DNA from: Streptomyces sp. NBC_00425
Lineage (GTDB): Bacteria; Actinomycetota; Actinomycetes; Streptomycetales; Streptomycetaceae
Direction of reading: 5' to 3'
DNA: 64,000 nucleotides
Assembly (NCBI RefSeq): GCF_036030735.1
Contig: NZ_CP107928.1
Span: forward strand, 8,494,001-8,558,000
The position numbers and the translations under genes are program-made. Positions 18,817 through 28,545 of this stretch are shown here, piece by piece; positions within the stretch are counted from its first letter, which is position 1; every line of letters begins with the position of its first letter. Below the pieces are notes generated by a model. It had not been told where the DNA came from, searched no databases, and saw only the letters and a program-made list of their open reading frames with translations.

Positions 18817-18835
18817 TTGACTGGCTGCCAGCCAA
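18817..18835. promoter_or_regulatory. Probable TetR operator
   Basis: The arms TTGACTGGC and GCCAGCCAA match as an inverted repeat with one mismatch around a central T. It overlaps the predicted start site of the TetR gene on the minus strand and lies directly before TATACT (18837-18842) on the plus strand. Confidence 0.6.
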
Positions 18836-18847
18836 CTATACTCAGGA

Positions 18848-18931
18848 CGTCCCGGTCGCTCCGGCGGAGCGCACCGGGTCGGCGCCTGCTCTGGGCGACG
18901 CGGGGGATCGTCCAGAGCAGGCGCGCTTTTC
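18848..18931 (+). ncRNA. Candidate small RNA with two hairpins and a U-tract
   Basis: On the plus strand a TATACT box (18837-18842) is followed by a hairpin (18851-18862 with 18866-18878, one bulge), then a perfect 13-bp stem (18882-18894 with 18912-18924) and GCTTTT. That is the layout of a short transcript ending in an intrinsic terminator, and no plus-strand gene lies upstream to need one. The weak point is the promoter: the best -35 (TTGACT) is only 14 nt from the -10. Alternatively the stem ends the HAD gene transcript on the other strand. Confidence 0.35.
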
Positions 18932-19077
18932 GTGTGAGGGCGCTTTGAGGCCGCTGCCGCTGGCGGCACGCCACCGTGCAGCCGCACACCACCGCGCAGG
19001 CCACAGCACCGTGGCACCGTGCGGGCCGTACCGCCGAGCCCGTCGGCGGTCGCCGGCGGGACGCCGCCGCGCGGCGG

Positions 19078-19767
19078 TCAGCCCAGGAGGTCCAGCACCG
19101 GGCGCAGCCCGTCCGGACGCTCGGCCGCCGGCAGATGATCCACGAAGTGCACCGCGCAGCCCAGCGCCGCGGCGCCGCCGTCCGCCCGGCGGTCGTCGCC
19201 CACCATCAGCGTGCTGCGCGGATCGGCGTCCAGCGCCTCGCACGCGACCGTGAACAGTCGCGGGTCCGGTTTCTGCACACCGTGTTCGTACGACAGCACG
19301 TACGCGTCGACGTACCGGTCCAGACCGTGCGCGCGGAACACCGGGCGCAGATCCCAGCCGATGTTGCTGACGACGCCGACCCGGGACCCGCGCTCGCGCA
19401 ACCCCTTCAGCACCTCGTGGGCGTCGGGATACGGCGACCAGGCCGCCGGCGTCCTGTGCCGGTCGTACAGGGCGTCGTGCAGCGCCGGGTCGGGCAGCGT
19501 CACCTGACGGGACAGGCCCGTGTACGCGGCCCGGTGCAGCTCGGCGCTCTGATCCCTGACCTGCCACACCCCGGCCATCTCCTCGGGCAGGCGGACCGGG
19601 GCGGCTCCGCCCGGCAGGGCGCCCGCCGCCTCCAGCTCCCGCGCCTTCGCGGCGAGTTCCGGTTCGGCGAGCTCGATGCCCGCGGCGTCGAGCACCGAGC
19701 GGAGCCACCGTTCGGTGGACTCGATGCGGAAGAGGGTCCCGGAGAAGTCGAACAGCACGGTGGTCAT
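19078..19767 (-). CDS. HAD-family hydrolase
   Basis: 229 residues with all four HAD motifs: FDFSGT (motif I, DxDxT variant with Ser at the third position), VVSNIG (II), the Lys of VQKPDPRLF (III) and MVGDDRRAD (IV). The cap is helical (C1 type), as in phosphoglycolate phosphatase and haloacid dehalogenase relatives. Motif I reads DFSGT rather than DxDGT. The missing second Asp is usually the acid/base, so phosphatase activity may be altered or the enzyme may act on another bond. Start ATG at 19767 with AGGA 8 nt upstream. It may be transcribed after the PAP2/zinc-ribbon pair, which ends 38 bp away on the same strand. Confidence 0.8.
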   Translation of the reverse strand: MTTVLFDFSGTLFRIESTERWLRSVLDAAGIELAEPELAAKARELEAAGALPGGAAPVRLPEEMAGVWQVRDQSAELHRAAYTGLSRQVTLPDPALHDALYDRHRTPAAWSPYPDAHEVLKGLRERGSRVGVVSNIGWDLRPVFRAHGLDRYVDAYVLSYEHGVQKPDPRLFTVACEALDADPRSTLMVGDDRRADGGAAALGCAVHFVDHLPAAERPDGLRPVLDLLG

Positions 19768-19804
19768 GCGGAGATCCTAGGAAGCCCGTGCGAGAGGCGG
19801 CTGC

Positions 19805-20332
19805 TCAGGAAGCGGCCATGTTCCAGGCCGACGGGAGATCCTCGTCGCAGAAGACGCAGACGAAGACCCCCTCGCGCACCACGTTGTGCTCCCCGCATTC
19901 CTCGCAGCGCCGGAACACCAGGGCGTGCGTGAAGCCGTCGGGGCGGGCGATGCCGGCCCGGTCCAGCGCGGCGGCCACGGCCGGCCAGGAGTCGGGGTCG
20001 GGGCAGTAGCCGGTGGACTGGTTGCTGACCTCGTGCACCTGCGGCCCGCCCGGGGTTCGGCGGAAGGAGATCTCGCCCGCGCCGAGCACGTCCTGACCTT
20101 CGGCGCAGGCCACGTGCTCACTGCGGCGGGGCGCGAGCCGCAGCAGCCCGTCGAGTCCGACGACATAGGTGAACGGCTCCCCGCCGTCCTCCGCGGCCGA
20201 GCCGCCGTCCCGTCCCGTCCCGCCGTCCAGGTCCGCGGCGCTGCGGACCACCCGGCCGCCGCACCCGTCGACGACCGCCCGGCGCAGCTCCGGCGGACCC
20301 ACGTAGGAGTACCGCCGTCCCGGCGCCGTCAC
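19805..20332 (-). CDS. Zinc-ribbon hypothetical protein coupled to PAP2
   Basis: 175 residues. The GTG start overlaps the TGA of the PAP2 gene (GTGA), which implies translational coupling. The N-terminal part (YSYVGPPELRRAVVDGCGGRVV) and middle part (FTYVVGLDGLLRLAPRRSEHVACA, EISFRRTPGGPQVHEVSNQS) match a conserved Streptomyces hypothetical family. The C-terminus carries two CxxC pairs, CEECG and CVFCDEDLP, a likely zinc ribbon. No enzymatic motif is visible. The cytosolic zinc-ribbon protein and the membrane phosphatase are co-made, but how they relate is unknown. Confidence 0.7.
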   Translation of the reverse strand: MTAPGRRYSYVGPPELRRAVVDGCGGRVVRSAADLDGGTGRDGGSAAEDGGEPFTYVVGLDGLLRLAPRRSEHVACAEGQDVLGAGEISFRRTPGGPQVHEVSNQSTGYCPDPDSWPAVAAALDRAGIARPDGFTHALVFRRCEECGEHNVVREGVFVCVFCDEDLPSAWNMAAS

Positions 20333-21000
20333 GGCCGCCACCGCAGCTGTACCGCGATCGCCAGCGCCACCAGCATCGCCCCGAGCAGCCAGCCGCCCAG
20401 GACGTCGGAGGGCCAGTGCACGCCCAGCCAGATCCGGGTGAGCCCCACGCCCACGACGGACAGCGCCGTCGCCGCCAGCGCCGCCCGCCACAGCGCGCGG
20501 CCGACGCCCCGCCGGTACAGCAGCCACAGCAGCAGCCCGAGCACGACGGTGGCGGTCAGGGCGTGCCCCGAGGGATACGCCGCGTAGTGGGCGGAGTCGA
20601 CGGGGTCGGGCCAGACCGGTCGGGCGCGGCCCACCGCGGCCTTGAGTCCTTGCTGGAGCAGCGTGCCCAGGGCGGCCGTGGCGACCAGCCATCCGGCGGT
20701 CCACCAGTCCGCACGCCGCCACACCAGCCACACCGCCACCGCAGCCCCCAGCAGCCTCATCGTCACCGGATCCCAGACCCAGTCGGTGAGGATGCGGCAC
20801 GCCTGCGTGACGTCGGGATCGGCCACGGCCCAGCGATGTGTGGTGCGGGAGACGTCGCCGTCGGCGGAGATCAGGGGACGCCACTCGACCGCGACCAGCA
20901 CGAGCAGCAGCACGGAGCACAGCCCCAGGGCCGCCGCGACGCGGGGGAACGTGTGCAGGGCCGCGGGACGGGGTGGGGAGCCGAGGGGCGCATGGTGCAT
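20329..21000 (-). CDS. PAP2-family membrane phosphatase
   Basis: 223 residues, about six membrane helices. The three phosphatase motifs are present: KAAVGRARP (motif 1), YPSGHA (motif 2) and RIWLGVHWPSDVLGG (motif 3 with the catalytic His and Asp). Such enzymes remove phosphate from lipid substrates such as phosphatidate or undecaprenyl pyrophosphate at the outer membrane face. I chose the ATG at 21000 (MHHAPLG) because GAGGATC lies 8 nt upstream. The frame stays open through the upstream 39-bp repeats only because the period is a multiple of three. Translationally coupled to the zinc-ribbon gene. Confidence 0.82.
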   Translation of the reverse strand: MHHAPLGSPPRPAALHTFPRVAAALGLCSVLLLVLVAVEWRPLISADGDVSRTTHRWAVADPDVTQACRILTDWVWDPVTMRLLGAAVAVWLVWRRADWWTAGWLVATAALGTLLQQGLKAAVGRARPVWPDPVDSAHYAAYPSGHALTATVVLGLLLWLLYRRGVGRALWRAALAATALSVVGVGLTRIWLGVHWPSDVLGGWLLGAMLVALAIAVQLRWRP

Positions 21001-21092
21001 AAACAGATCCTCGCCGACCCATGGGACCGGAAACACATGCGGGGCGGCCGACACGGGGTCGGGAGCCTGATCCGGGAGGGGGGAGCCGATGC

Positions 21093-21342
21093 CGTTCGCG
21101 CGTCGGGCCGCGCGGGCACTCGGCCCCACGCGGTTCGTGCGTCGGGCCGCGCGGGCACTCGGCCCCACGCGGTTCGTGCGTCGGGCCGCGCGGGCACTCG
21201 GCCCCACGCGGTTCGTGCGTCGGGCCGCGCGGGCACTCGGCCCCATGCGGTTCGTGCGTCGGGCCGCGCGGGCACTCGGCCCCATGCGGTTCGTGCGTCG
21301 GGCCGCGCGGGCACTCGGCCACATGCGGTTCGTGCGTCGGCC
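21093..21342. repeat. 39-bp minisatellite, six full copies plus partials
   Basis: The unit begins GCGTCGGGCCGCGCGGGCAC and recurs at 21100, 21139, 21178, 21217, 21256 and 21295, with partial copies at both ends. The copies are nearly identical; differences are mostly C/T at one position, with one more change in the last copy. It lies between the PAP2 start and the M56 remnant. No promoter, Shine-Dalgarno or codon bias suggests it is translated. Recent slippage or unequal crossing-over best explains the uniformity. Confidence 0.9.
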
Positions 21343-21415
21343 GAGGACAGTCGGCTCGACGGCGTCCGCGCGTCGGCGGACACCCGGCCCGATGCCGCTC
21401 ACGCGTCGCCGGCGA

Positions 21416-21826
21416 TCAGGCCGGCGCCCGAAGGCCCGGCACGAGGGTCACGGCGACCGGGAGCACCGGCAGCAGCGTGGCGGCGGCCGTCAGCGCGAGC
21501 CGGCGGGCCGCGGTGAGCCGGTCGGGCGGCTCCAGCAACCGGCTCACGCGTTCCGGGACATGAGCCGGACCCGGACCCGCCCGGCGTGTACGCCTCCACG
21601 ACCGCCTGCGGAGCCGACGCGAAGACCTGTCCGCGCACCGCCTGCCGGGCGGACGCCGCACTCGGCGTCATGGACAGCGCACAGCACAGCACGATCGCGG
21701 CCGCCACGCACTGCCACGCCCACAGGGCGACCACCGGTTCGCGGTCGGGCCGGTCGGCCCGGGCGACCAGCCGGGGGCGACCACGGCGGTCAGCGCGCCC
21801 AGCGGCAGGATCGCGGTGGCCGTCAT
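21416..21826 (-). pseudogene. Decayed M56 (BlaR1-like) metallopeptidase gene
   Basis: Three consecutive segments in three frames read as the ends of a Streptomyces M56 peptidase. The 5' part is MTATAILPLGALTAVVAP from the ATG at 21826, with a ribosome site. After a one-base loss in a C-run, the frame continues EPVVALWAWQCVAAAIVLCC to VVEAY. A further jump leads to VPERVSRLLEPPDRLTAARR and VPGLRAPA before the stop. An intact family member has roughly 300 residues; about half is missing here, including the HExxH zinc site. The gene cannot make a working protease. Intact relatives usually sit directly after DUF5134, as this remnant does. Confidence 0.75.
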
Positions 21827-21910
21827 GAACAGCACCCTATGAGCGCAGCACCGCCCGGAGTGCGGCTGCTCGCGGCCAAGTGACGCAGGCCGTCTCCGTC
21901 GTCGCGTGGA

Positions 21911-22459
21911 TCACATCGCCAGCAGCATCGCCAGCATGCCGATCCCCATGGACAGCCGGCACGCGCGGACGACTTCGGGTCGGTCGCTCCAGGCGACGGC
22001 GGACGTGCCCGTCCCGGCCGCGGGCAGCAGCCTGACCCCCGAAACGAGGACGTAGCCGGCGAAGTACAGCAGCAGCACGCCCGTCAACAGCGGCACCCCT
22101 GCGACGCCGTGCTCGTGCTCGTGTGCCGGGGCGGGGGAGGCGGCCATCGCGGCGGCCATGTAGACCATGGCCCCGGCGCCGACCAGGTGATGCAGATGGC
22201 AGGCGCCGGCGCGGGCCGCCCACAGCGCCCGCACGGCCGCCGTGCCGAAGACCACGGCGTACGCGGGCCAGGCCCAGGCCGGGGGGGTGAACGCGGCAGG
22301 GGGCACGGCCATCGCGGCCATCCCGAAGCCCATCAGCGCCTCGCCGCCCGCGGCCCGGCGCTGTTCCTCGACGCTGCTGCGCATCCGCAGCAGGCAGTAG
22401 GCCCCGGTCGCCGCACACAGCGCCACCAGCAGCCAGCCGGGCGAAGCCGGACCGTGCAC
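21911..22459 (-). CDS. DUF5134 membrane protein
   Basis: 182 residues with about six hydrophobic helices. The family N-terminus MHGPASPGWLLVALCAATGAYCLLRMR begins at the GTG at 22459 (in two parts: HGPASPGWLLVALC and GAYCLLRMR), with GGGGAGG 5 nt upstream. His-rich loops (ACHLHHLVGAGAMVYMAA, HEHEH) suggest metal binding; copper is my guess, since this family often neighbours copper genes and M56/BlaI modules. The usual downstream partner, an M56 peptidase, is a pseudogene here, so this protein may have lost its pathway. It is divergent from the FUSC transporter. Confidence 0.78.
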   Translation of the reverse strand: MHGPASPGWLLVALCAATGAYCLLRMRSSVEEQRRAAGGEALMGFGMAAMAVPPAAFTPPAWAWPAYAVVFGTAAVRALWAARAGACHLHHLVGAGAMVYMAAAMAASPAPAHEHEHGVAGVPLLTGVLLLYFAGYVLVSGVRLLPAAGTGTSAVAWSDRPEVVRACRLSMGIGMLAMLLAM

Positions 22460-22571
22460 GCGCACCTCCCCGCTCGACGTCGCCAATCACCGGATGCGAT
22501 GCCCAGGCAGCGCAGCGCGCACGCGGGCGCAAGGAGGTACACGGGGAGCGCCGGCGGAGCGCGATAAATCG

Positions 22572-22583
22572 TTTACGAGTAAA
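22572..22583. promoter_or_regulatory. MarR-type operator before the FUSC gene
   Basis: TTTAC-GA-GTAAA is a perfect 5-2-5 palindrome in an AT-rich patch, 21 bp before the transporter start. The regulator of the same operon is MarR-type, and such proteins usually bind short AT-rich palindromes in their own promoter. Confidence 0.5.
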
Positions 22584-22603
22584 ACACATGCTAAATTCAT
22601 GAG

Positions 22604-24450
<1,847 letters not shown>

Positions 24451-24454
<4 letters not shown>

Positions 24455-25263
24455 CGGGGAAGCAGGGGCGTGCAGCGGCCGGGGACGGAACACCGGAAGG
24501 GCCCGCGACCGGGGAAGCGTCGCGACGGAACCCCGCAGCCGGCGCCCCGACCACGCCCGAGGCGAGACCGGGCGACGGCGACCGGTCGACCGGCGGTGAC
24601 CGTTCGGGTCGGCAGGGCGGCGGTGCCGGAACCCGGAACGGGCACGGGGACGACGGGTCGTCCGGGAGCGAGAGCGGGGACGGGGGCGCCGGACCGCCCG
24701 GGAAGGGGAACGGGGTCGGAACCGCCGAAGAGGACGGAGACGGGGATCGAGGCTCGGCGAGGAACGACACGGTGTCGGCCGTCGTGCAGCAGTGGCAGGC
24801 CGTCCGGCCGGACCTGGACACCGGGCCCATGGAGATCATCGGCCGCGTCAACCGCTGCGCCGCCCTCCTCCAGCAGGCCGAGGACGCGCCCCTGCGGCGG
24901 GTCGGACTCAGCCGCCCCGAGTTCGACCTGCTGGGCGCACTGCGCCGCAAGGGCCACGAACTGACACCCGGCGAACTCGCCCGCGAGACCTTCTCGTCCG
25001 GCGCGGCCGTCACCAAACGCCTCAAGCAGCTCACCGAACGCGGCCTGGTGGAGCGCCGGGGCGACACCCGCGACCGCCGTGTCGCGCACCTCCGGCTCAC
25101 CGACGCCGGCCGTGACCTCGTCGACGGCGTCATGCCCGAGCAGCTCGCCTACGAGAGCGCGGCGCTGTCCGCCATGGACGACGGGCGACAGGGTGAACTG
25201 GCCGACCTGCTGGGGGAGTTGCTCAGCCGCCTGGAGGGACAGATGCGGTCCTTGGGCGTGTGA
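24451..25263 (+). CDS. MarR-family regulator with long disordered N-terminus
   Basis: 270 residues. The MarR domain occupies the last 155 or so: RVNRCAALLQQAEDAPLRRVGL, EFDLLGALRRKGHELTPGELA, then the recognition helix SSGAAVTKRLKQLTERGLVERR and the wing DTRDRRVAHLRLTDAG. The first 110 residues are Gly/Asp/Ser/Pro-rich and lack structure-forming residues, which is unusual for a family of about 150 residues. The ATG overlaps the FUSC stop (ATGA). An internal start near 24775 would give a normal-sized MarR; the long form is favoured only by the coupling. It probably represses its own operon through the TTTACGAGTAAA site. Confidence 0.8.
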
Positions 25264-25509
25264 CCGCGACAGGAGGACGCCCGCCGACGGCGACCCCTGG
25301 CCCCCGGGCCCGGCCCCCGGCCCGACCTCCGGGCCGCGGCCCCCGGCCCCCGACCCCCGGCGCACGGCACCGGGCCCGGTCCCTCGGCCCCTCGGCCCGG
25401 GCCCCGGTCCCCGCAGCGGTGCCGGACCGTCGGGAGCCCGTCTGTAAAGGCGCGGGCGCGGGCCGGGTTCGGGTCGTCCGGCTCGGGTCGGGCGGTGGCG
25501 CTCAGGCGT

Positions 25510-26274
25510 TCATCTGCCGTGATCGGCGCGGTACACCCCGAACACCGCACCCTGGGGGTCGCGCAGCACGGCGATCCGCGGGCCGTCCGGCATCGTGGCC
25601 GGCTCCATGAGCGCGGCGCCGCCCGCCCCGACGGCGGTTCGCGTGGCGTCGTCCACGTCGGCGACCGCGAAGTACGGCAGCCAGTGCGCGGGCACCTCCC
25701 GCGGGAACTTGTCGTCCATCCTGATCATGCCGCCGAAGTCCGCGCCGCCGACGCCCCACTGCAGGTAGTTCTCCGACGAGCGGACGGTCCAGCCGAAGAC
25801 GGTGGTGTAGAAGGTCTCCGCCCGGTCGGGATCACGGGTCAGCAGCTCGACCCAGCCGAGCGAGCCGGGTGCGTTGAACAGGCCCGCGCCGGAGAATGAC
25901 CGCGCCTGCCACAACTGGAACGCGGCCCCGGAAGGGTCGAGGACGACCACGAAGCGGCCCACGTCGAAGACGTCCACAGGTCCGACCAGGACCGTGCCGC
26001 CGGCCTCCGTGGCCAGCCGGGCGCTGACGTCCGCGTCGGTCACGGCGAACGACACGCTCCAGGCGCAGGGCTGCGCCTCCTGGTGCCGGGGGCTGAGTGC
26101 GGCGACGGCCGCGTCGCCGAGGTGCGCGACCGAGTAACCGCCGGCCTCCTGCCGCGGGTCCGTCTCCGCCCGCCAGCCGAACAGCTCCGCGTAGAACCGT
26201 TTCGCCGCTTCCAGGTCGCCGGTCCCCAGCTCGGCCCAGCAGGGCCCGCCCGGCACGGGCGCGTCGAGCTTCAT
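25510..26274 (-). CDS. VOC-family protein with two glyoxalase-like domains
   Basis: 254 residues consisting of two VOC modules in tandem (about 10-125 and 135-250), enough to form one active-site barrel in a single chain. Module one shows CWAELGTGDLEAAKRFYAELFGW and module two LGWVELLTRDPDRAETFYTTVFGW (quoted in part: FYAELFGW, FYTTVFGW). Each ends in DPxGAxFxLWQ/GVYR. Streptomyces relatives have been described as hydroxylases or are unassigned; metal ligands are incomplete, so a binding role is possible. Start ATG at 26274 with GGAGGAACGTC before it. The 246-bp spacer to the MarR gene is C/G-rich simple sequence. Confidence 0.78.
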   Translation of the reverse strand: MKLDAPVPGGPCWAELGTGDLEAAKRFYAELFGWRAETDPRQEAGGYSVAHLGDAAVAALSPRHQEAQPCAWSVSFAVTDADVSARLATEAGGTVLVGPVDVFDVGRFVVVLDPSGAAFQLWQARSFSGAGLFNAPGSLGWVELLTRDPDRAETFYTTVFGWTVRSSENYLQWGVGGADFGGMIRMDDKFPREVPAHWLPYFAVADVDDATRTAVGAGGAALMEPATMPDGPRIAVLRDPQGAVFGVYRADHGR

Positions 26275-26500
26275 GACGTTCCTCCGAAAGGTCACCCCCT
26301 CAGCACGCTATGCCCCGCCCGGCCGCCCGGCATCCGCTGACCGCCTCGCCCTCGCCGCCGCCGTCGACCAGCCCCGACGGCCCCGGAGGTCTCCGGCCCG
26401 GGCGCCGCTCGGACCCCCGGCGCCCGGCCGGACGTCCGTCGTCGCGCGCGGTGCTGCCCGCGGCGACCGGGGAAGCCGGTCCGCAGTCCCGCAGGGCCTC

Positions 26501-26911
26501 TCAGATGCCCGGCCGGTACCGCATCGGGTGGTCCGCCGGCACCTCCACGAGCACGATCGGGATTCCGTCCGGGTCCGCGATCCACATCTCGATCAGACCC
26601 CAGGGCTCCCTCACCGGCGGTCGCGTGATCTCGACGCCTTTCGCCCGCAGCTCGTCGTGTGCCGCCGCGGCGTCCGCCACCTGGAGCCACAGACGCACGG
26701 GAGCGGCCGCGCGCTCGGTCGGCGTCGGCGGGTTCTCGGCGCGTCCCGAGAGCTCCAGGTGGCCGCCGCCGAGGAAGTAGACGGTTCCGCGGTCCGGGCC
26801 GGTGCCGAACTCACGGGAGACGGCCAGACCCAGCTGCTCCCCGTAGAAGACGCGGGAACGTTCGGGATCGGCCGGTCGAAGCAGGGTCCTGCTGCTCAGT
26901 ACGTGCACCAT
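26501..26911 (-). CDS. VOC-family (glyoxalase/bleomycin-resistance-like) protein
   Basis: 136 residues, one VOC domain. Paired betaalphabetabetabeta units are visible: SSRTLLRPADPERSRVFYGEQLGL and LWLQVADAAAAHDELRAKGVEI, ending WGLIEMWIADPDGIPIVLVEVP (in short, FYGEQLGL ... DPDGIPI). The Glu and His positions expected for metal binding are partly kept (HLELSG, IVLVEV). Such proteins are dimeric glyoxalases, dioxygenases or drug-binding proteins. It is monocistronic and divergent from the GNAT gene, with only 74 bp between their start codons. Confidence 0.75.
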   Translation of the reverse strand: MVHVLSSRTLLRPADPERSRVFYGEQLGLAVSREFGTGPDRGTVYFLGGGHLELSGRAENPPTPTERAAAPVRLWLQVADAAAAHDELRAKGVEITRPPVREPWGLIEMWIADPDGIPIVLVEVPADHPMRYRPGI

Positions 26912-26985
26912 GCGGCGGGAGCCTAGCCGGAGGGGGTTACGCTCGGGCGAGCCCCAGACCGTGTCAGAGACCGGAGACCGCCCGC

Positions 26986-27537
26986 ATGGACACCGCAGCC
27001 ACCGACCTCGTCTTCCGTACCGCCACCGACGCCGACGTGGACGAGCTGGTCGCGCTCGTCGAGTCCGCGTACCGCGGAGACTCGAGCCGGGCCGGGTGGA
27101 CGACGGAGGCGGACATCCTCGAGGGGCAGCGCACCGATCCCGAGGGCGTGCGCGCGGTCGTCGAGGCGCCGGACAGCCGGCTGCTCACCGTGGAGCAGGA
27201 CGGCCGTCTGGTCGCCTGCTGCCAGCTTGCCCACCGCGGTGACCACGCCTACTTCGGCATGTTCGCGGTGAGCCCCACGGCGCAGGGCGCCGGCCTCGGC
27301 AGGACGGTCATGGCGGAGGCCGAGCGGCAGGCCCGCGAGGACTGGGGCGTCGGCGAGATGCAGATGACGGTGATCTCCGTGCGCGAGGACCTCATCGCCT
27401 GGTACGAGCGGCGCGGCTACCGCCGTACGGGACGTATGACCCCGTTCCCGTACGGCGACGAGCGTTTCGGCATTCCGCGGCGCGACGACCTGCAGTTCGA
27501 GCTGCTGGTCAAGCCGCTGGCCGAGCCGTCGGCCTGA
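26986..27537 (+). CDS. GNAT-family N-acetyltransferase
   Basis: 183 residues with the full GNAT fold. The N-terminal strand LVFRTATDADVDELVALVESAYRG leads to the core strand YFGMFAVSPTAQGAGLG, whose segment (Q/R)-x-x-G-x-G/A is the acetyl-CoA pyrophosphate loop. VISVREDLIAWYERRGYRRTG is the C-terminal helix and strand (WYERRGY). Substrate unknown; amines or small peptides are typical. The ATG at 26986 has GGAG 10 nt upstream. It is convergent with the glycerophosphodiesterase. Confidence 0.8.
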   Translation: MDTAATDLVFRTATDADVDELVALVESAYRGDSSRAGWTTEADILEGQRTDPEGVRAVVEAPDSRLLTVEQDGRLVACCQLAHRGDHAYFGMFAVSPTAQGAGLGRTVMAEAERQAREDWGVGEMQMTVISVREDLIAWYERRGYRRTGRMTPFPYGDERFGIPRRDDLQFELLVKPLAEPSA

Positions 27538-27589
27538 GCACGGCCGCAGTCCGGGGCCGCGCGACGCTGCAGGGCCGGCCGGGCTCCGC

Positions 27590-28273
27590 TCAGGCGGTGA
27601 ACCGGCCGGTGCGCCTGATGTCGGGGTAGTCGGTGGTCGCTCCGTCCAGCTCCAGGGCGCGCACCAGCCGCAGCTGTTCCTGCGTGTTGACCACCCAGCC
27701 GATGATCCGCAGGTCACGCTTGCGTGCCTCCTCGACGATCTCCAGGGTGAGCCGCCGCAGGTTGAGGCAGACCGTCGCGGCGCCGGCCGCGACGGCCCGG
27801 TCCACGATGTCGAGGCCGTAGCGGCTGCCGATGAGCGCGGTGCGCACCCCGGGCACCAGTCGTGCGACCTCCGCGACGGCCTCGTCGTGGAAGGAGGACA
27901 CCTCCACCCGCCGTACGAGGTCCCGTTCGAGGATCACCTCGGCCAGCGCCCGCGCCGCCTGCACGTCCTTGATCTCGGCCTGGAGCGGCGCCTGTACGAC
28001 GTCGAGCACCTCCTCGAACCGTGGGACGCGTTCCCCGCGGCCGGCGTCGAGTGCGCGCAGTTCCGCGAGGGTGTGGTCGGCGATGGGGCCGGCGCCGTCG
28101 GTCGTGCGGTCCACCTCGGGATCGTGCATGACCACGAGGGCGCCGTCCTTGCTCAGGTGCAGGTCGAGTTCGATGGCGTCGAGGCCGGCCTGCTCGGCGG
28201 CGACGAACGAGCGCAGGGTGTTCTCGGGCTCGACGCCCATGACGCCACGGTGACCGATGGTGAGGAAGTTCAA
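27590..28273 (-). CDS. Glycerophosphodiester phosphodiesterase
   Basis: 227 residues, TIM-barrel GDPD family. The catalytic histidines are in IGHRGVMGVEPENTL (His8) and VVMHDPEVDRTTDG; the metal ligands are Glu and Asp of PENT and IELDLHLSKDG. It hydrolyses deacylated phospholipids to glycerol-3-phosphate and an alcohol. No signal peptide is seen, so it acts in the cytosol. The start is a TTG at 28273 (MNFLTIGHRG by family comparison); the frame is open further upstream, but those codons have no family match. Confidence 0.85.
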   Translation of the reverse strand: MNFLTIGHRGVMGVEPENTLRSFVAAEQAGLDAIELDLHLSKDGALVVMHDPEVDRTTDGAGPIADHTLAELRALDAGRGERVPRFEEVLDVVQAPLQAEIKDVQAARALAEVILERDLVRRVEVSSFHDEAVAEVARLVPGVRTALIGSRYGLDIVDRAVAAGAATVCLNLRRLTLEIVEEARKRDLRIIGWVVNTQEQLRLVRALELDGATTDYPDIRRTGRFTA

Positions 28274-28545
28274 GACGCGACTCGCTTCCGACGACGGGGG
28301 CTGGAGGGGCAGCGGAGGGGCAGGCCGCGTGGCGGCCCCGGGCGGGGTGAGGACGGATGTGTGCGCACCGACGTGTTCCCTACCCGCCCTGCTCCACCGG
28401 AAGCGGACACTCCTCCGATGCCCGGCAGGAAAAAGTGCGGTGAAGGAGCGGTAACGCAGGATAATTTCCCGAGAGGCCACTTGCTGAAGGAAACCCCATA
28501 TGTCTACGGTGTGGTGACGCAAGGTTCTTCAGCGGAGGATGGGAC

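Noticed and set aside
21093..21342. CRISPR array
   Set aside because: The 39-bp units are directly adjacent without unique spacers, and no cas gene is present.
21001..21402. The 39-bp repeats as a coding N-terminal extension of the PAP2 protein
   Set aside because: All frames stay open because 39 is a multiple of 3; a good ribosome site stands before the ATG at 21000 and PAP2 homology begins after it.
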